Counted from the stretch's first letter, positions 24,190-32,800 are shown. The stretch is 64,000 nucleotides of DNA from Amycolatopsis coloradensis (GCF_001953865.1 NZ_MQUQ01000010.1:230996-294995); one strand, 5' to 3'. Program-made: numbers and translations. The notes: generated by a model not told the origin, from the letters alone.

Positions 24190-25359
24190 TTGCCCTATCA
24201 GTTCACCCTCGACGACGTCGCCTTCCTGCGCTCCGGCGCGGGAAGCGCGGCGATCGCCGAATGCTCGTCCCTGCCGCTGACCGACAAGACCCGCATCGCC
24301 GACGTCGCCGCCGTGCGCCGGATCGCCCCGGACCACGCGGCCGCGGTACTGGAAACGGTGGTGCTGCGGCGGAAGTCGTCGGCCAAACTGGACTCCGCGG
24401 GGTCGTGGCTGTTCACCGGCGACGCACTCCAGCAGGCCAGCGCGACCGCGGTCGCCCGGCATCGGGCCTCGCGGCTGGCGGATCGTGACGTCCACGACGT
24501 GACCTGTTCCGTCGGCGCGGACCTGATCGAGATCGCCCGCGTCGCGCGCCGGGCGATGGGGTCCGATCTGGACGAGGTCCGGCTGGCGATGGCACGGCAC
24601 AACTCACTTGAGGCCACTGTCGCGCCGGTGCTGGTGCGGGCGGACGCGTTGCGGCCGGTCAGCCGTTCCTCGGTGGTCGTCGCCGATCCCGCTCGCCGTG
24701 ACTCGGCCGGTCGCCGGGCGTGGAAACCCGCCGATTTCCTCCCGCCGCTGGACGGCCTCGTCGAGGCTTACGCGGGGCGGGAGCTTTCGGTCAAATGCGC
24801 GCCGGGTCTCGATTTCTCCATCGCGCCTTGGGCGGACGAGGTCGAACTGGTCTCTTTGGACGGTCAGGTCCGCGAGGCATGCCTGTGGCGTGGCGCGGGA
24901 TCCACCGTGTCCCGGCGGGCGACGGTGTTGCGTTCGGACGGTACACAGTGGACGATCACCGACGACGACTCCGACGAAATCCCCGTCCGTGAGCCGGGTG
25001 AATGGATCGTCGATCCCGACGGCGCCGTCGTCCGGGCTGGACTTGTGCGGCATTACGCGGCGCGACATGGCTTGTGGCAGCTCGACGAACGCATCGCGTA
25101 TCTGACCGGCGCCGTTCCACCGCCGGGAATCCGGGCGTTCCGGGTGTTCGAGTACGGACCGTACAGCGAGAAGACTCTGCGCGTGCTGCTGAAAAAGCAC
25201 GAGGTCGGCCGGCTGGAGATCCTCGTCCGAGGACTTGACATAGATCCGGATGCCCTGCGGCGCAAGTTAAAGCCTCGTGGCAGCGAAGAAGCCACTTTGG
25301 TGCTGACCCGAATCGGCCGTTCTGGAGTAGCGTTCCTGTGTCGCGCCCAGCTGACGTGA
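24190..25359 (+). CDS. THUMP-like domain protein (Rv3037c-like)
   Basis: A 389-residue protein from TTG 24190, one base after the methyltransferase stop. Residues about 90-180 resemble a divergent class I methyltransferase core (DVTCSVGADLIEIARVA; SSVVVADPARRDSAGRR, in which the DPAR motif recalls nucleic-acid methylases), and the C-terminus (GPYSEKTLRVLLKKHEVGRLEILVRG) resembles the THUMP-like domain of this family. It may modify RNA; mycobacterial counterparts are annotated only as methyltransferase-like. Last gene of the conserved block. Confidence 0.8.
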   Translation: MPYQFTLDDVAFLRSGAGSAAIAECSSLPLTDKTRIADVAAVRRIAPDHAAAVLETVVLRRKSSAKLDSAGSWLFTGDALQQASATAVARHRASRLADRDVHDVTCSVGADLIEIARVARRAMGSDLDEVRLAMARHNSLEATVAPVLVRADALRPVSRSSVVVADPARRDSAGRRAWKPADFLPPLDGLVEAYAGRELSVKCAPGLDFSIAPWADEVELVSLDGQVREACLWRGAGSTVSRRATVLRSDGTQWTITDDDSDEIPVREPGEWIVDPDGAVVRAGLVRHYAARHGLWQLDERIAYLTGAVPPPGIRAFRVFEYGPYSEKTLRVLLKKHEVGRLEILVRGLDIDPDALRRKLKPRGSEEATLVLTRIGRSGVAFLCRAQLT

Positions 25360-25517
25360 GGAGTACGGCGGCGCGACCATCGTGATCGGCTTCGGCGAAG
25401 ACGGTCACGCTGAGTTCCCGGGAGCCGCCGAATCCGGGACAAGTACCGCCGTGACGGAATATCCACGCGGACGGCGTCGCTGTGCCTGGTATCGGAAACC
25501 CCCGAGGGAGCTGATCC

Positions 25518-25892
25518 ATGTCTGACAAGAAGGTGCTGAAGCCGAGCGCGAACCACCCGATCACGGTGGCGCCGAACAAGGCGCGCGTGGTCGTCACGGT
25601 CGGCGGCAAGGTGGTGGCGGACAGCGCGAACGCGCTCACGCTGCAAGAGGCGGACTACCCGCCGGCGCAGTACATCCCCCGTGCCGACGTCGACTTCGAC
25701 GTGCTGGAGCGGACGGAACACTCGACGTACTGCCCGTTCAAGGGTGATGCGTCCTATTACAGCATCCGCACCGGCGACGGCGTCGCCGAGAACGCCGTGT
25801 GGACCTACGAAGCGCCGTACGACGCGGTCGCCGAGATCAAGAACCACGTGGCGTTCTACCCGGCGAAGGTCGACGCGATCGAAGAGCGCTGA
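25518..25892 (+). CDS. DUF427 protein
   Basis: A 124-residue protein of DUF427: PNKARVVVTVGGKVVADS, YPPAQYIPRADVDFDVL, and CPFKGDASYYS ... ENAVWTYEAPYDAVAEIKNHVAFYPAKVD are family hallmarks. Function unknown despite available folds; often encoded alone. AGGGAGCTGATCC precedes ATG 25518. The 158 bases upstream contain no gene. Convergent with the damaged gene at 26021 across a perfect 62-base palindrome. Confidence 0.85.
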   Translation: MSDKKVLKPSANHPITVAPNKARVVVTVGGKVVADSANALTLQEADYPPAQYIPRADVDFDVLERTEHSTYCPFKGDASYYSIRTGDGVAENAVWTYEAPYDAVAEIKNHVAFYPAKVDAIEER

Positions 25893-25907
25893 CCCCGCCC
25901 TGCCCGA

Positions 25908-25969
25908 CGATGCGATGAAGGACGCTTTCATGGCGAAATTTCGCCATGAAAGCGTCCTTCATCGCATCG
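25908..25969. repeat. Perfect 62-base palindrome between convergent genes
   Basis: Two exact 31-base arms (25908-25938, 25939-25969) with no spacer, core CATGGCGAAATTTCGCCATG and GAAGGACGCTTTC. It can act as a terminator from either side, and as DNA it could extrude a cruciform. Confidence 0.85.
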
Positions 25970-26020
25970 CGGAGTGGGCAAGGGCGGCACCGGGGTTCTT
26001 CCGGGTTGCGGCCTCCGCGG

Positions 26021-26763
26021 TCACGGAACGTGGTCGACCCGGTCCCCGTCGGCGGCCAGTGAGGTGTCGGGCTCGATCCGCCAGACCTCCGGTCCGGGAG
26101 CCTTGAGGAGCGCGTCGATCAAGGCCTCCTCACCGGCGACGAGGGTCGAGTCGAAGTCGATCTCGGTGGCCACGCACCACGCGCGGTCGTCCGGCCAGAA
26201 CAGGTTGGGCGACTGCGCCTCGAACCAGTTGGGCCGCGGCCGCCAGCCGAGCTTCTTCGCCGAGGCCAGCGGCCCGGCGAACATCAGGTACTCGCGGCCG
26301 GGATGCCGCAGGCGCGGCGCGTCGAGCTGCTCGCGGGACAAGGTCGTCTCGTCGGCCCAGCCGTAGCCTTCCCCAAGGCAGAACCAGGTGCCGAAGTGGA
26401 CGTATGGTCGCCGAGGACGGCCGGCAGGGCGGCGAGACTGTGTGACGGCAGGGTGCCACGTCCTGGCGGGGAGCCCCGCCAGAGCGAGCCGGTGAGGTTC
26501 ACCGGATCCGGGGAGCCCACGAGCGCGTGCCACTGCATGGCGCCGTGGGCACGCCGACCCGTCTCGGCCGCGGCTTCGCTCCAGTTCGCCCAGCCGCCGC
26601 GGTCGCGTTCGGCGGGATGGCAGAGCCGGGCATAGGCGGCGTAACCGCGCGGGACCGTGCGGCAGGCCGCGCCGAACCCCCCACCGAGCCTGGAGGAGAT
26701 CCACTCGGCGGGGGTCGGGTCGAGTATCGGCCGCAGCACGCCGGCAGTCTTCAGCGAGATCAA
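26021..26763 (-). pseudogene. Frameshifted hypothetical gene
   Basis: Coding sequence continues across two frames. The first (from about TTG 26763) reads LISLKTAGVLRPILDPTPAEWISSR-type sequence to VLGDH; the second reads YVHFGTWFCLGEGYGW to the stop at 26021. The switch lies at about 26400-26415 and needs one base gained or lost. Joined, it would be about 247 residues, soluble, with aromatic-rich segments; I do not recognise the family. It could be a true pseudogene or a sequencing error. Divergent from the AraC-type gene. Confidence 0.65.
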
Positions 26764-26805
26764 GGGGCTCGCATCTTGTCGGTGGGTGGAGGCATACTGC
26801 CGGGC

Positions 26806-27582
26806 GTGGGTGTTCCGCTGCGTCGCCGGTCGGGCCGATCGGTGTACCGCGAAACCACGCCTGCCGCGGCGGTGGCAGGCGTGGTCGAGAGCGCTTGGAC
26901 GGGTTTGGTGGGGCGCAGCCGTCCGCTGAGGGTGTTCCCGGACGGCTGCGTGGACCTCGTCTGGGACGGGCGGGTGCTCGCCGCGGTCGCCACGGTGCGC
27001 GGGGTGCTGTGGCACGAGCTGCCGTCGGCGGACTGGACCGCCGGGCTCCGCCTGCGCTGCGGTGCCGGCGGCGCGGTCCTGGGCCTGCCGATGACGGAGC
27101 TGGCCGCGGGCGCCACACCGTTGCGCGACCTGTGGACCGCGAGGGCCCTCGGTGCGGAGTCCCGGCTGGCCGCGTGCGTGACGCCTCGCGAGGCGCGATC
27201 TGTGCTGGAAGACTTGGTCGCCGAAAGGCTCCGGGACGTCGAGTTGGACGGGCTGTCCGTCGCGGCCGCCCGCGCGTTGGGCGAGCCCAGCGCCCGCACC
27301 GACCGGGTGGCGGCGGAGCTGGGTGTGAGCGAGCGCGGCCTTCGGCGGCACGTGCGGCACGACGTCGGCGTCGGCCCTAAGGAGCTACAGCGGGTGCTGC
27401 GGTTCCACCGGTTCCTCAAGCGGGTCGAGGCCGTCGCGCGGGACCACGCGTCGCTCGCCGATGTCGCCGCCGATGCGGGCTACGCGGATCAGTCCCATCT
27501 CGGCCGGGAGTGCCGTCGGCTGTCGGGCACCTCGCCCGGTGCGCTCGTGCGGTCCTGGGCTGGCCGAAACGTTCCAGACTGA
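26806..27582 (+). CDS. AraC-family regulator with DUF6597-like N-terminal domain
   Basis: A 258-residue regulator from GTG 26806. The N-terminal half (SAWTGLVGRSRPLRVFPDGCVDLVWDG) is the DUF6597-type domain common in actinobacterial AraC proteins. The C-terminal 100 residues hold two helix-turn-helices: RVAAELGVSERGLRRHVRHDVGVGPKEL and HASLADVAADAGYADQSHLGRECRRLSGTSPGAL. Effector and targets unknown; the damaged gene transcribed the other way is a possible target. Confidence 0.87.
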   Translation: MGVPLRRRSGRSVYRETTPAAAVAGVVESAWTGLVGRSRPLRVFPDGCVDLVWDGRVLAAVATVRGVLWHELPSADWTAGLRLRCGAGGAVLGLPMTELAAGATPLRDLWTARALGAESRLAACVTPREARSVLEDLVAERLRDVELDGLSVAAARALGEPSARTDRVAAELGVSERGLRRHVRHDVGVGPKELQRVLRFHRFLKRVEAVARDHASLADVAADAGYADQSHLGRECRRLSGTSPGALVRSWAGRNVPD

Positions 27583-27610
27583 GACGGCCCGCCGAGGCGA
27601 AGATCGGGAA

Positions 27611-28039
27611 ATGGTCGAACCTTTCCGCGTCACCATCGACATCCGCACGGACGATCTCGACCTCAACGGGCACGTCCGCGGCCCCGCCTACCTCGCGTAC
27701 GCCGATCACGCGCGCTGGGAATGCGTGTGGGCGGCCGGAGTGGATCCGACGGCGCTCAAGGCCGGGAACCTCGGCCCGGTCAACCTCGAAACCACGATCC
27801 GGTTCCGCCGTGAGCTTCGCGCCCGCGCGCGGATCGACGTCCTGACCAGGTTCATCTGGCAGCCGGGCAAAGTGTCACGGGTCGTCCAGGAGTTCGTGAC
27901 ACCGGACGGGGCAGTGGCCGCCGAGGTGGAGAGCCTTTCCGGACTGCTGGATCTCGAACGACGGCGCCTGGTCCCGGACCCCGGGCGGCACTGGCGAAAG
28001 TACGCCGTGCGGCCGGAAATCCTCGGCCTGGCCTCGTGA
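27611..28039 (+). CDS. 4HBT hotdog-fold acyl-CoA thioesterase
   Basis: A 142-residue hotdog protein. The segment DIRTDDLDLNGHVRGPAYLAYADHARWE matches the 4-hydroxybenzoyl-CoA thioesterase-type pattern, in which the Asp/Asn-Gly-His group lies near the start, followed by a long helix and strands (LETTIRFRRELRARARIDV). It would hydrolyse a small or aromatic acyl-CoA; substrate unknown. Starts 28 bases after the AraC-type gene on the same strand. Confidence 0.82.
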   Translation: MVEPFRVTIDIRTDDLDLNGHVRGPAYLAYADHARWECVWAAGVDPTALKAGNLGPVNLETTIRFRRELRARARIDVLTRFIWQPGKVSRVVQEFVTPDGAVAAEVESLSGLLDLERRRLVPDPGRHWRKYAVRPEILGLAS

Positions 28040-28200
28040 TCACCCGGTCCTCCGCTGGTACAATTCCGTGGCCTCGCCCCAAAGCTCCGGCTCCGCTTCG
28101 AGATCACGCAGGTCGCGATCGGGTCGTCGCGCCGGATGATCAGCAGTGCTTCACCCCTTTCGATCTGGCGGCGGACTTCGTCTCGCGGAAAGCGTCGCGC
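28040..28200 (-). pseudogene. Remnant of a Phd/YefM-type antitoxin gene
   Basis: On the minus strand one frame reads DEVRRQIERGEALLIIRRDDPIAT, the typical middle of a Phd/YefM antitoxin; after a frame change at about 28105 another reads RDLRDLEAEPELWGEATELYQRRTG and stop (28042-28040). Together they look like the C-terminal two-thirds of an antitoxin whose N-terminus has been lost next to the 21-base repeats. No toxin gene is visible. Short, so the family call is tentative. Confidence 0.45.
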
Positions 28201-28209
28201 GGTCGCACA

Positions 28210-28272
28210 CGCGTGTCGTCCGTCTGATCACGCGTGCTGTCCGTCTGATCACGCGTGTCGTCCGAACAGTCA
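28210..28272. repeat. 21-base tandem repeat, locus 2 (three units)
   Basis: Units at 28210-28230, 28231-28251 and 28252-28272, each starting CGCGTG, the first two ending CCGTCTGATCA and the third decayed. In the forward frame they would read as RVVRLIT heptads. Same family as 14969, 36659 and 48464. The remaining gap to 28530 holds no recognisable gene. Confidence 0.85.
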
Positions 28273-28529
28273 CCCGAAACACCCATTCACGACCAAGCCG
28301 ATCTTGTGCTAGCGTCGATCTCGAGCCCCGTATGGGCCTACGCATGGAGGTAGCGGCTACTCAGCCCCCAGAGATCGGCACACACCGTCTCTCGCATTCA
28401 GTCATCCCCGCGTCGTGGGATGACGCCTCCATGCGGTGCGCCCGAAAACGGGCGTCTCCAGACTTGTCGTGCCTTTTTCGGTGGCTGTTCCGCGCCCTCC
28501 TGTCGACACATCGATGGGAAAGGATCGCG

Positions 28530-29393
28530 TTGACCGGCTTCAACGACCAGGTGATCGAGGAATTCAGGCGGACCAAGGGAAAACTCGGCGGCATGTTCGA
28601 GGGGTGGGAACTCGTCCTGCTCACCACCACCGGCGCCAAGAGTGGTAGACGGCGCACGAATCCGTTGGGGTACCTCGAAATCGACGGCAAGACCGTCGTC
28701 GTCGCTTCGAATATGGGCGCACCCGCGCATCCGGGGTGGTATCACAACATCCGGCACGATCAGCGGGTCACGATCGAGACGGGGACCGAGAGCTACGAGG
28801 CGATCGCGGCCGTTCCGCCGTCGGCGGAACGTGACGTGTTGTTCGCGAAAATCGTCGCCGAGGAACCGGGATTCGCCGAGTACCAAGCGAAAACGACGCG
28901 GGTGCTGCCCGTGGTGATCCTGCACCGGATCGACGACCGGGTGCGGGGGATGGGGGACTTCCTGGTGGAGGTCCATGAGTGGCTGCGCGAGGAACTCAAG
29001 ACGTTGCGTGTCGGGATCGACGACCTCGTGGCCGAACGCGCGGATTCGCTGGTCATGGAGAATTCCCTGCGAGCGCACTGTGTTTCGTTCTGCGAGGCGC
29101 TGGCCAAACATCATACCGGCGAAGACAGGGGTGCGTTTCCCATGCTGGCGCAACGGTTTCCCGCACTCGCACCGGCCTTGACGAAGCTCGGGGAGGATCA
29201 CGTCGTCGTCGCGGAGTCGCAGAAGCGGATCCGCGAACTCGTCGAGGGGTACGTCCACGGTGAGAGTGATCCGGTCCGGTTGCGTGACGACTTCGAAGCG
29301 CTCGCGAGCAGGCTTGAAGCACATTTCGCCTACGAGGAGGAAACCGTCGTCACGGCGCTCAACGTGACGGCGCCGGCGCCGGATTTCGGCTGA
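28530..29393 (+). CDS. Deazaflavin-dependent nitroreductase fused to a hemerythrin (HHE) domain
   Basis: A 287-residue two-domain protein from TTG 28530 (AAAGGA upstream). Residues 1-135 match the Ddn/F420-dependent nitroreductase family: LVLLTTTGAKSGRRRTNPLGYLEIDG, GAPAHPGWYHNIRHDQRVTIETG. Residues about 145-285 are a four-helix hemerythrin-like domain: H in LRAHCVSFCEAL, HH in AKHHTGEDRGAFPMLAQRFP, H in GEDHVVVAESQ, and HFAYEEE, giving the His/Glu ligands for a di-iron site. The fusion suggests F420H2- or oxygen-linked redox or sensing chemistry. Expected to be soluble. Function unknown. Confidence 0.82.
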   Translation: MTGFNDQVIEEFRRTKGKLGGMFEGWELVLLTTTGAKSGRRRTNPLGYLEIDGKTVVVASNMGAPAHPGWYHNIRHDQRVTIETGTESYEAIAAVPPSAERDVLFAKIVAEEPGFAEYQAKTTRVLPVVILHRIDDRVRGMGDFLVEVHEWLREELKTLRVGIDDLVAERADSLVMENSLRAHCVSFCEALAKHHTGEDRGAFPMLAQRFPALAPALTKLGEDHVVVAESQKRIRELVEGYVHGESDPVRLRDDFEALASRLEAHFAYEEETVVTALNVTAPAPDFG

Positions 29394-29830
29394 GTGGAGG
29401 CGGCGCCCTGGGGTTTCGGCCCCGGGGCGTGTATCATTGGCAGTGGCGACGCCCTCTCGGCGTAACGCCGCTCCAGCGCGAGGCGGGTGGAAAACGCCCC
29501 CGGCCTCGCCGAAGACCGCCAACGAGCGGTCCCCCTCGAAAGGTCTTACCGTTAAAACTCACAGCACGGACAGTGCGCTGTTCAGCCACCCGCTCGACGC
29601 CCAGGTCGAGCGGCACGATCACGCGACTCCCCAAGGAGAGCGATACATGGATCTTTTTCGCGAACCCTCTTATCCCGCACCGGAACCTTCGGCCGACGCC
29701 GTTCGTTGAACGGGATAGATCAACGTTTTGGGTGTCGTGTTGTCCAAGCACGCTCGCGCAGAATTCGTCGCGACGCCTTTCGTGCGCCGTGGCGTGAAAC
29801 ATGCCCTGGCCATCGACAAGAGACAACAAA
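29394..29830 (+). other. Leader region before the desaturase
   Basis: 437 bases without a long gene. It holds hairpin-prone sequence after the HHE gene, a perfect 9-base inverted repeat CCGCTCGAC/GTCGAGCGG at 29590-29613, a possible 20-codon frame at 29647-29709, and then 121 bases to the desaturase start. I cannot assign a known riboswitch. Confidence 0.4.
29647..29709 (+). CDS. Possible 20-residue small peptide upstream of the desaturase
   Basis: ATG 29647 follows AAGGAG eight bases upstream, one of the better ribosome-binding sites in this region, and encodes MDLFREPSYPAPEPSADAVR before TGA. It is proline- and acid-rich with no signal peptide. It may be a regulatory upstream frame or a chance open frame. 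Confidence 0.4.
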   Translation: MDLFREPSYPAPEPSADAVR

Positions 29831-30817
29831 ATGACTTCAGTTCTAAGACGCCCGGACAGCGAAGAGCGGCAGCAGCCGCAGCCGCTGTTGTCCGGGGAGC
29901 AGTCCAACACCGAAAACTTTCTCGTCAAACTGTTCGCGGTGGTGCCACTGCTGGCACTCGCCGCCTCCGTCCCCTTCGCCTGGGGTTGGGGACTCGGCTG
30001 GGTGGACCTCGGCCTGGCCGCCGGGTTCTACTTCCTGACCGGACTCGGCGTGACCGTCGGGTTCCACCGCTACTTCACCCACGGCGCCTTCAAGGCCAAT
30101 CGCGGCCTGCGGATCGCGCTCGCGGTCACCGGCAGCATGGCCATGCAGGGCCCGGTCATCGGCTGGGTGGCCGACCACCGGCGCCACCACGCCTTCTCCG
30201 ACCGTGAAGGCGACCCGCACTCCCCTTGGCGCTTCGGCACCGGCCCGGCCGCGCTGGCCCGCGGGTTCTGGCACGCCCACATGGGCTGGCTGTTCGACCG
30301 CGAGAAGACCAACGCGCAGCGTTTCGCGCCCGACCTGCTCGCCGATCGCGACATCGCCCGGATCGACAAGCTGTTCCCGGTGCTCACCGTCGTCACGCTG
30401 CTCGCGCCCGCCGTACTCGGCGGCCTGATCACGATGTCCTGGTGGGGAGCGCTGACCGCGTTCTTCTGGGCGAGCCTGGTCCGCGTCGCGCTGCTGCACC
30501 ACGTCACGTGGTCGGTGAACTCGCTCTGTCACCTGATCGGTGACCGCCCGTTCGCCGCCCGCGACAAGTCCGCGAACTTCTGGCCGCTCGCCATCGCCTC
30601 GATGGGCGAATCCTGGCACAACTCCCACCACGCCGACCCCACCGGCGCCCGGCACGGCGTCCGCCGTGGCCAGCTCGACATCTCCGCGCGGCTGATCTGG
30701 CTGTTCGAGAAGGCGCGCTGGGCGACCGACGTCCGGTGGCCGAAGGCCGACCGCCTCGGCCGCAAGCTCAACCCCGGCCACTCCTTGTCACCGCACCGGA
30801 GCGCGCGACGAGCATGA
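29831..30817 (+). CDS. Membrane fatty-acid (acyl-CoA) desaturase
   Basis: A 328-residue di-iron membrane desaturase, probably introducing a delta-9 double bond. Three histidine boxes are intact: GFHRYFTHG near residue 78, DHRRHHAFSDREGDPHSP near 118, and SWHNSHHADP near 260. Four hydrophobic segments flank them. It resembles DesA3/stearoyl-CoA desaturases rather than soluble acyl-ACP desaturases. Start ATG 29831. Its last 50 bases overlap the convergent transporter gene's 3' end (30768-30817). Confidence 0.9.
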   Translation: MTSVLRRPDSEERQQPQPLLSGEQSNTENFLVKLFAVVPLLALAASVPFAWGWGLGWVDLGLAAGFYFLTGLGVTVGFHRYFTHGAFKANRGLRIALAVTGSMAMQGPVIGWVADHRRHHAFSDREGDPHSPWRFGTGPAALARGFWHAHMGWLFDREKTNAQRFAPDLLADRDIARIDKLFPVLTVVTLLAPAVLGGLITMSWWGALTAFFWASLVRVALLHHVTWSVNSLCHLIGDRPFAARDKSANFWPLAIASMGESWHNSHHADPTGARHGVRRGQLDISARLIWLFEKARWATDVRWPKADRLGRKLNPGHSLSPHRSARRA

Positions 30818-31736
30818 CGGCGGCGAGGGTGAGCGCGGCGCCGATCCAGGTCAGCGCCGTGGGACGCGGACCGGGCGCCACCAGGTCGATCACCACCGCG
30901 CCCAGCAGCTGACCCGCGACCCCGGCCAGCCCGAACACCAGCACCCCGAGGTACCGGACGACCAGCGTCGCCACCGTGATGGCGGCGACGCCGAGTAGTC
31001 CGGCGAGGTAGAGCCGTGGTTCGGCCGGGAGCGCCCCGGCCGGGCCACCGCCCAAGGCCAGTTCCACCAGCAGCACCACGCTCAGGGTGATCGCGGCGAC
31101 CACGAAGTTCAGCAGCGTCGCGGGCCACGGCGAGCCGGTGGCGGCCGCCACCCGTCCGTTGACCGCCGACTGGAGAGCGATCCCCGCGCCCGCCAAGACC
31201 GGCAGGAGCAGCAGAACCGGCGATACCGCGCCGCTCATCCGGTCGAAACCCGCGAGGGCGACGGCCGCGACACAGGCCATCGCGCAGCCGACGCGGACGG
31301 CGGTGATCGGCTGGTGCCCGGCCGGCCCGAGCCCCCGGTGGTCGACGGCGAGGCTGCCGACGGCGGTGCCGCCCACGACGGCCACCGTGAACACCGCGAC
31401 GCCGAGCGCGCCGACGCTGATACCTTGCCCCGCGACGAACAGCGCGCCGCACACCCCGCCGGCGCAGTGCCACGGCCGCAGGCCGCCGTTCCGCAGAGCC
31501 GAGAACAGCATCCGTGTCCCGCGTCTTCCGGCCGGGAGCGCGGGCACGAGGGTCAGCAGCAAGAACATTCCGATCGACGTCGAAATCAGCGACGCCGTCA
31601 CCCCGTCGCCGAGGCGCGTGCCCAGTTCACCGGTCAACCGTGACTGGAGGGCGAGCCCGGCCCCTGTCGCCACCGCCGCCCCGGCCCCCATCGTGCGTCT
31701 CCGCCTGCTTATTCCGGCGCGCTCATCGATACTCAC
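30768..31736 (-). CDS. DMT-superfamily transporter (DUF606/YdcZ-like)
   Basis: A 322-residue membrane protein with about ten hydrophobic helices and an internal two-half repeat (GAGLALQSRLTGELGTRLGDGVTASLIS versus GAGIALQSAVNGRVAAATGSPWPATLLN), the signature of the DUF606 transporters, each half preceding helices that mirror one another. Substrate unknown, probably efflux of a small metabolite. GTG 31736 is the start. Convergent overlap with the desaturase may let the two transcripts interfere. Confidence 0.82.
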   Translation of the reverse strand: MSIDERAGISRRRRTMGAGAAVATGAGLALQSRLTGELGTRLGDGVTASLISTSIGMFLLLTLVPALPAGRRGTRMLFSALRNGGLRPWHCAGGVCGALFVAGQGISVGALGVAVFTVAVVGGTAVGSLAVDHRGLGPAGHQPITAVRVGCAMACVAAVALAGFDRMSGAVSPVLLLLPVLAGAGIALQSAVNGRVAAATGSPWPATLLNFVVAAITLSVVLLVELALGGGPAGALPAEPRLYLAGLLGVAAITVATLVVRYLGVLVFGLAGVAGQLLGAVVIDLVAPGPRPTALTWIGAALTLAAVMLVARSGAVTRSGRG

Positions 31737-31771
31737 GTACGAGGATCATGCCAAGAAGAAGGCGAGTCTGG

Positions 31772-32800
31772 TCAGGGTTTCGTCGGGGGGAGGCCGAAGC
31801 GCGCGAACAGGGCCGGATCGAGGAACGAGGTGATCGCGGAGATCCGCTCGTCACGGAGGGACAGCACGTTGAGCGACCACGCGTGGTGCTCGACGTCGGC
31901 CGATTCACCGACGTAGCAGGCGACGGCGGGCTGGCCGTTGGCGGTGATGATCTCGTTGCGCCAGCTGGGGCACCGGCTGATCGGGACCTCGACGGCGAAG
32001 TCGGAGACGGCCTCGATGCCGCGGTACCAGTGGGCGAGCGGCGGCATGGACCAGGTGACGTCCTCGGTCAGCAACGCCACGAGCGCGTCCGCGTCGCCCC
32101 GGTCCAAGGCGGAGGCGAAGTCCGCGGCGATCTCGCGGACCCGCGCGTCTTCGAGTTTCCGCAGTGTCCGCTGCTGGCTCGGCGACGGGACCTTCTCGGC
32201 CACGATCGCCCGCGCGCGTTGCAGCGCGCTGTTCACCGCCGCGACCGAAGTGTCCATGGTGGACGCGATCTCGGCGGCGGAGAAGCCGAGGACGTCAAAG
32301 AGCAGCAGCGCCGCCCGCTGATTGCCCGGCAGGTGCTGCAACGCCGCGACGAACGCCAGCTCGACGGCCTCACGCTGCTCGTACCGGGTGTCGGGCCCCG
32401 CCGGGCCCCGGCCGAGGCTCCCGTCGGGATACGGGCCGAGCCACGCGACCTCGGTCACCGGGGCGTGTTCGAGCACGGCCCGCTCGCTCGACGGGCCGAG
32501 GTCCATCGGCAGGGCCCGCTTGCCGCGCGCGGCGGCGGTGTCGAGGCAGGTGCGGGTGGCGACGGTGTAGAGCCAGGTGCGCATCGAGCTGCGCCCCTCG
32601 AACCGCTCCAGCCCCCGCCAGACCCGCAGGAGCGCGTCCTGCAAGGCGTCGTCGGCGTCGTGGGTCGAGCCGAGCATGCGGTAACAGTGGGCGTGCAACT
32701 CGCGGCGCAACGGCTCCACCAGGCGGTTGAACGCCGCGTCGTCCCCGTTACGGGCTTCGGCGACGTCCGGGTCGTCGGCGCGCAGTATATCTTCGCTCAC
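31772..32800 (-). CDS. ECF-type sigma factor with SnoaL-like C-terminal domain
   Basis: A 342-residue RNA polymerase sigma factor. Region 2 (RLVEPLRRELHAHCYRMLGSTHDADDALQDALLRVWRGLERFEGRSSMRTWLYTVATRTCLD) and region 4 (VAALQHLPGNQRAALLLFDVLGFSAAEIASTMDTSVAAVNSALQRAR) are clear. Residues about 215-340 form an NTF2/SnoaL-like domain (FASALDRGDADALVALLTEDVTWSMPPL), as in SigG/SigX5-type ECF factors, where it adjusts activity in place of an anti-sigma factor. No anti-sigma gene is adjacent. GTG start. Confidence 0.9.
   Translation of the reverse strand: MSEDILRADDPDVAEARNGDDAAFNRLVEPLRRELHAHCYRMLGSTHDADDALQDALLRVWRGLERFEGRSSMRTWLYTVATRTCLDTAAARGKRALPMDLGPSSERAVLEHAPVTEVAWLGPYPDGSLGRGPAGPDTRYEQREAVELAFVAALQHLPGNQRAALLLFDVLGFSAAEIASTMDTSVAAVNSALQRARAIVAEKVPSPSQQRTLRKLEDARVREIAADFASALDRGDADALVALLTEDVTWSMPPLAHWYRGIEAVSDFAVEVPISRCPSWRNEIITANGQPAVACYVGESADVEHHAWSLNVLSLRDERISAITSFLDPALFARFGLPPTKP

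Noticed and set aside
28200..28275. A CRISPR array made from the 21-base units
   Set aside because: The units are contiguous, with no unique spacers, and no cas genes are present in the window.
29401..29646. A known riboswitch or small RNA before the desaturase
   Set aside because: Some stems can be drawn, but no conserved riboswitch core could be matched by eye.
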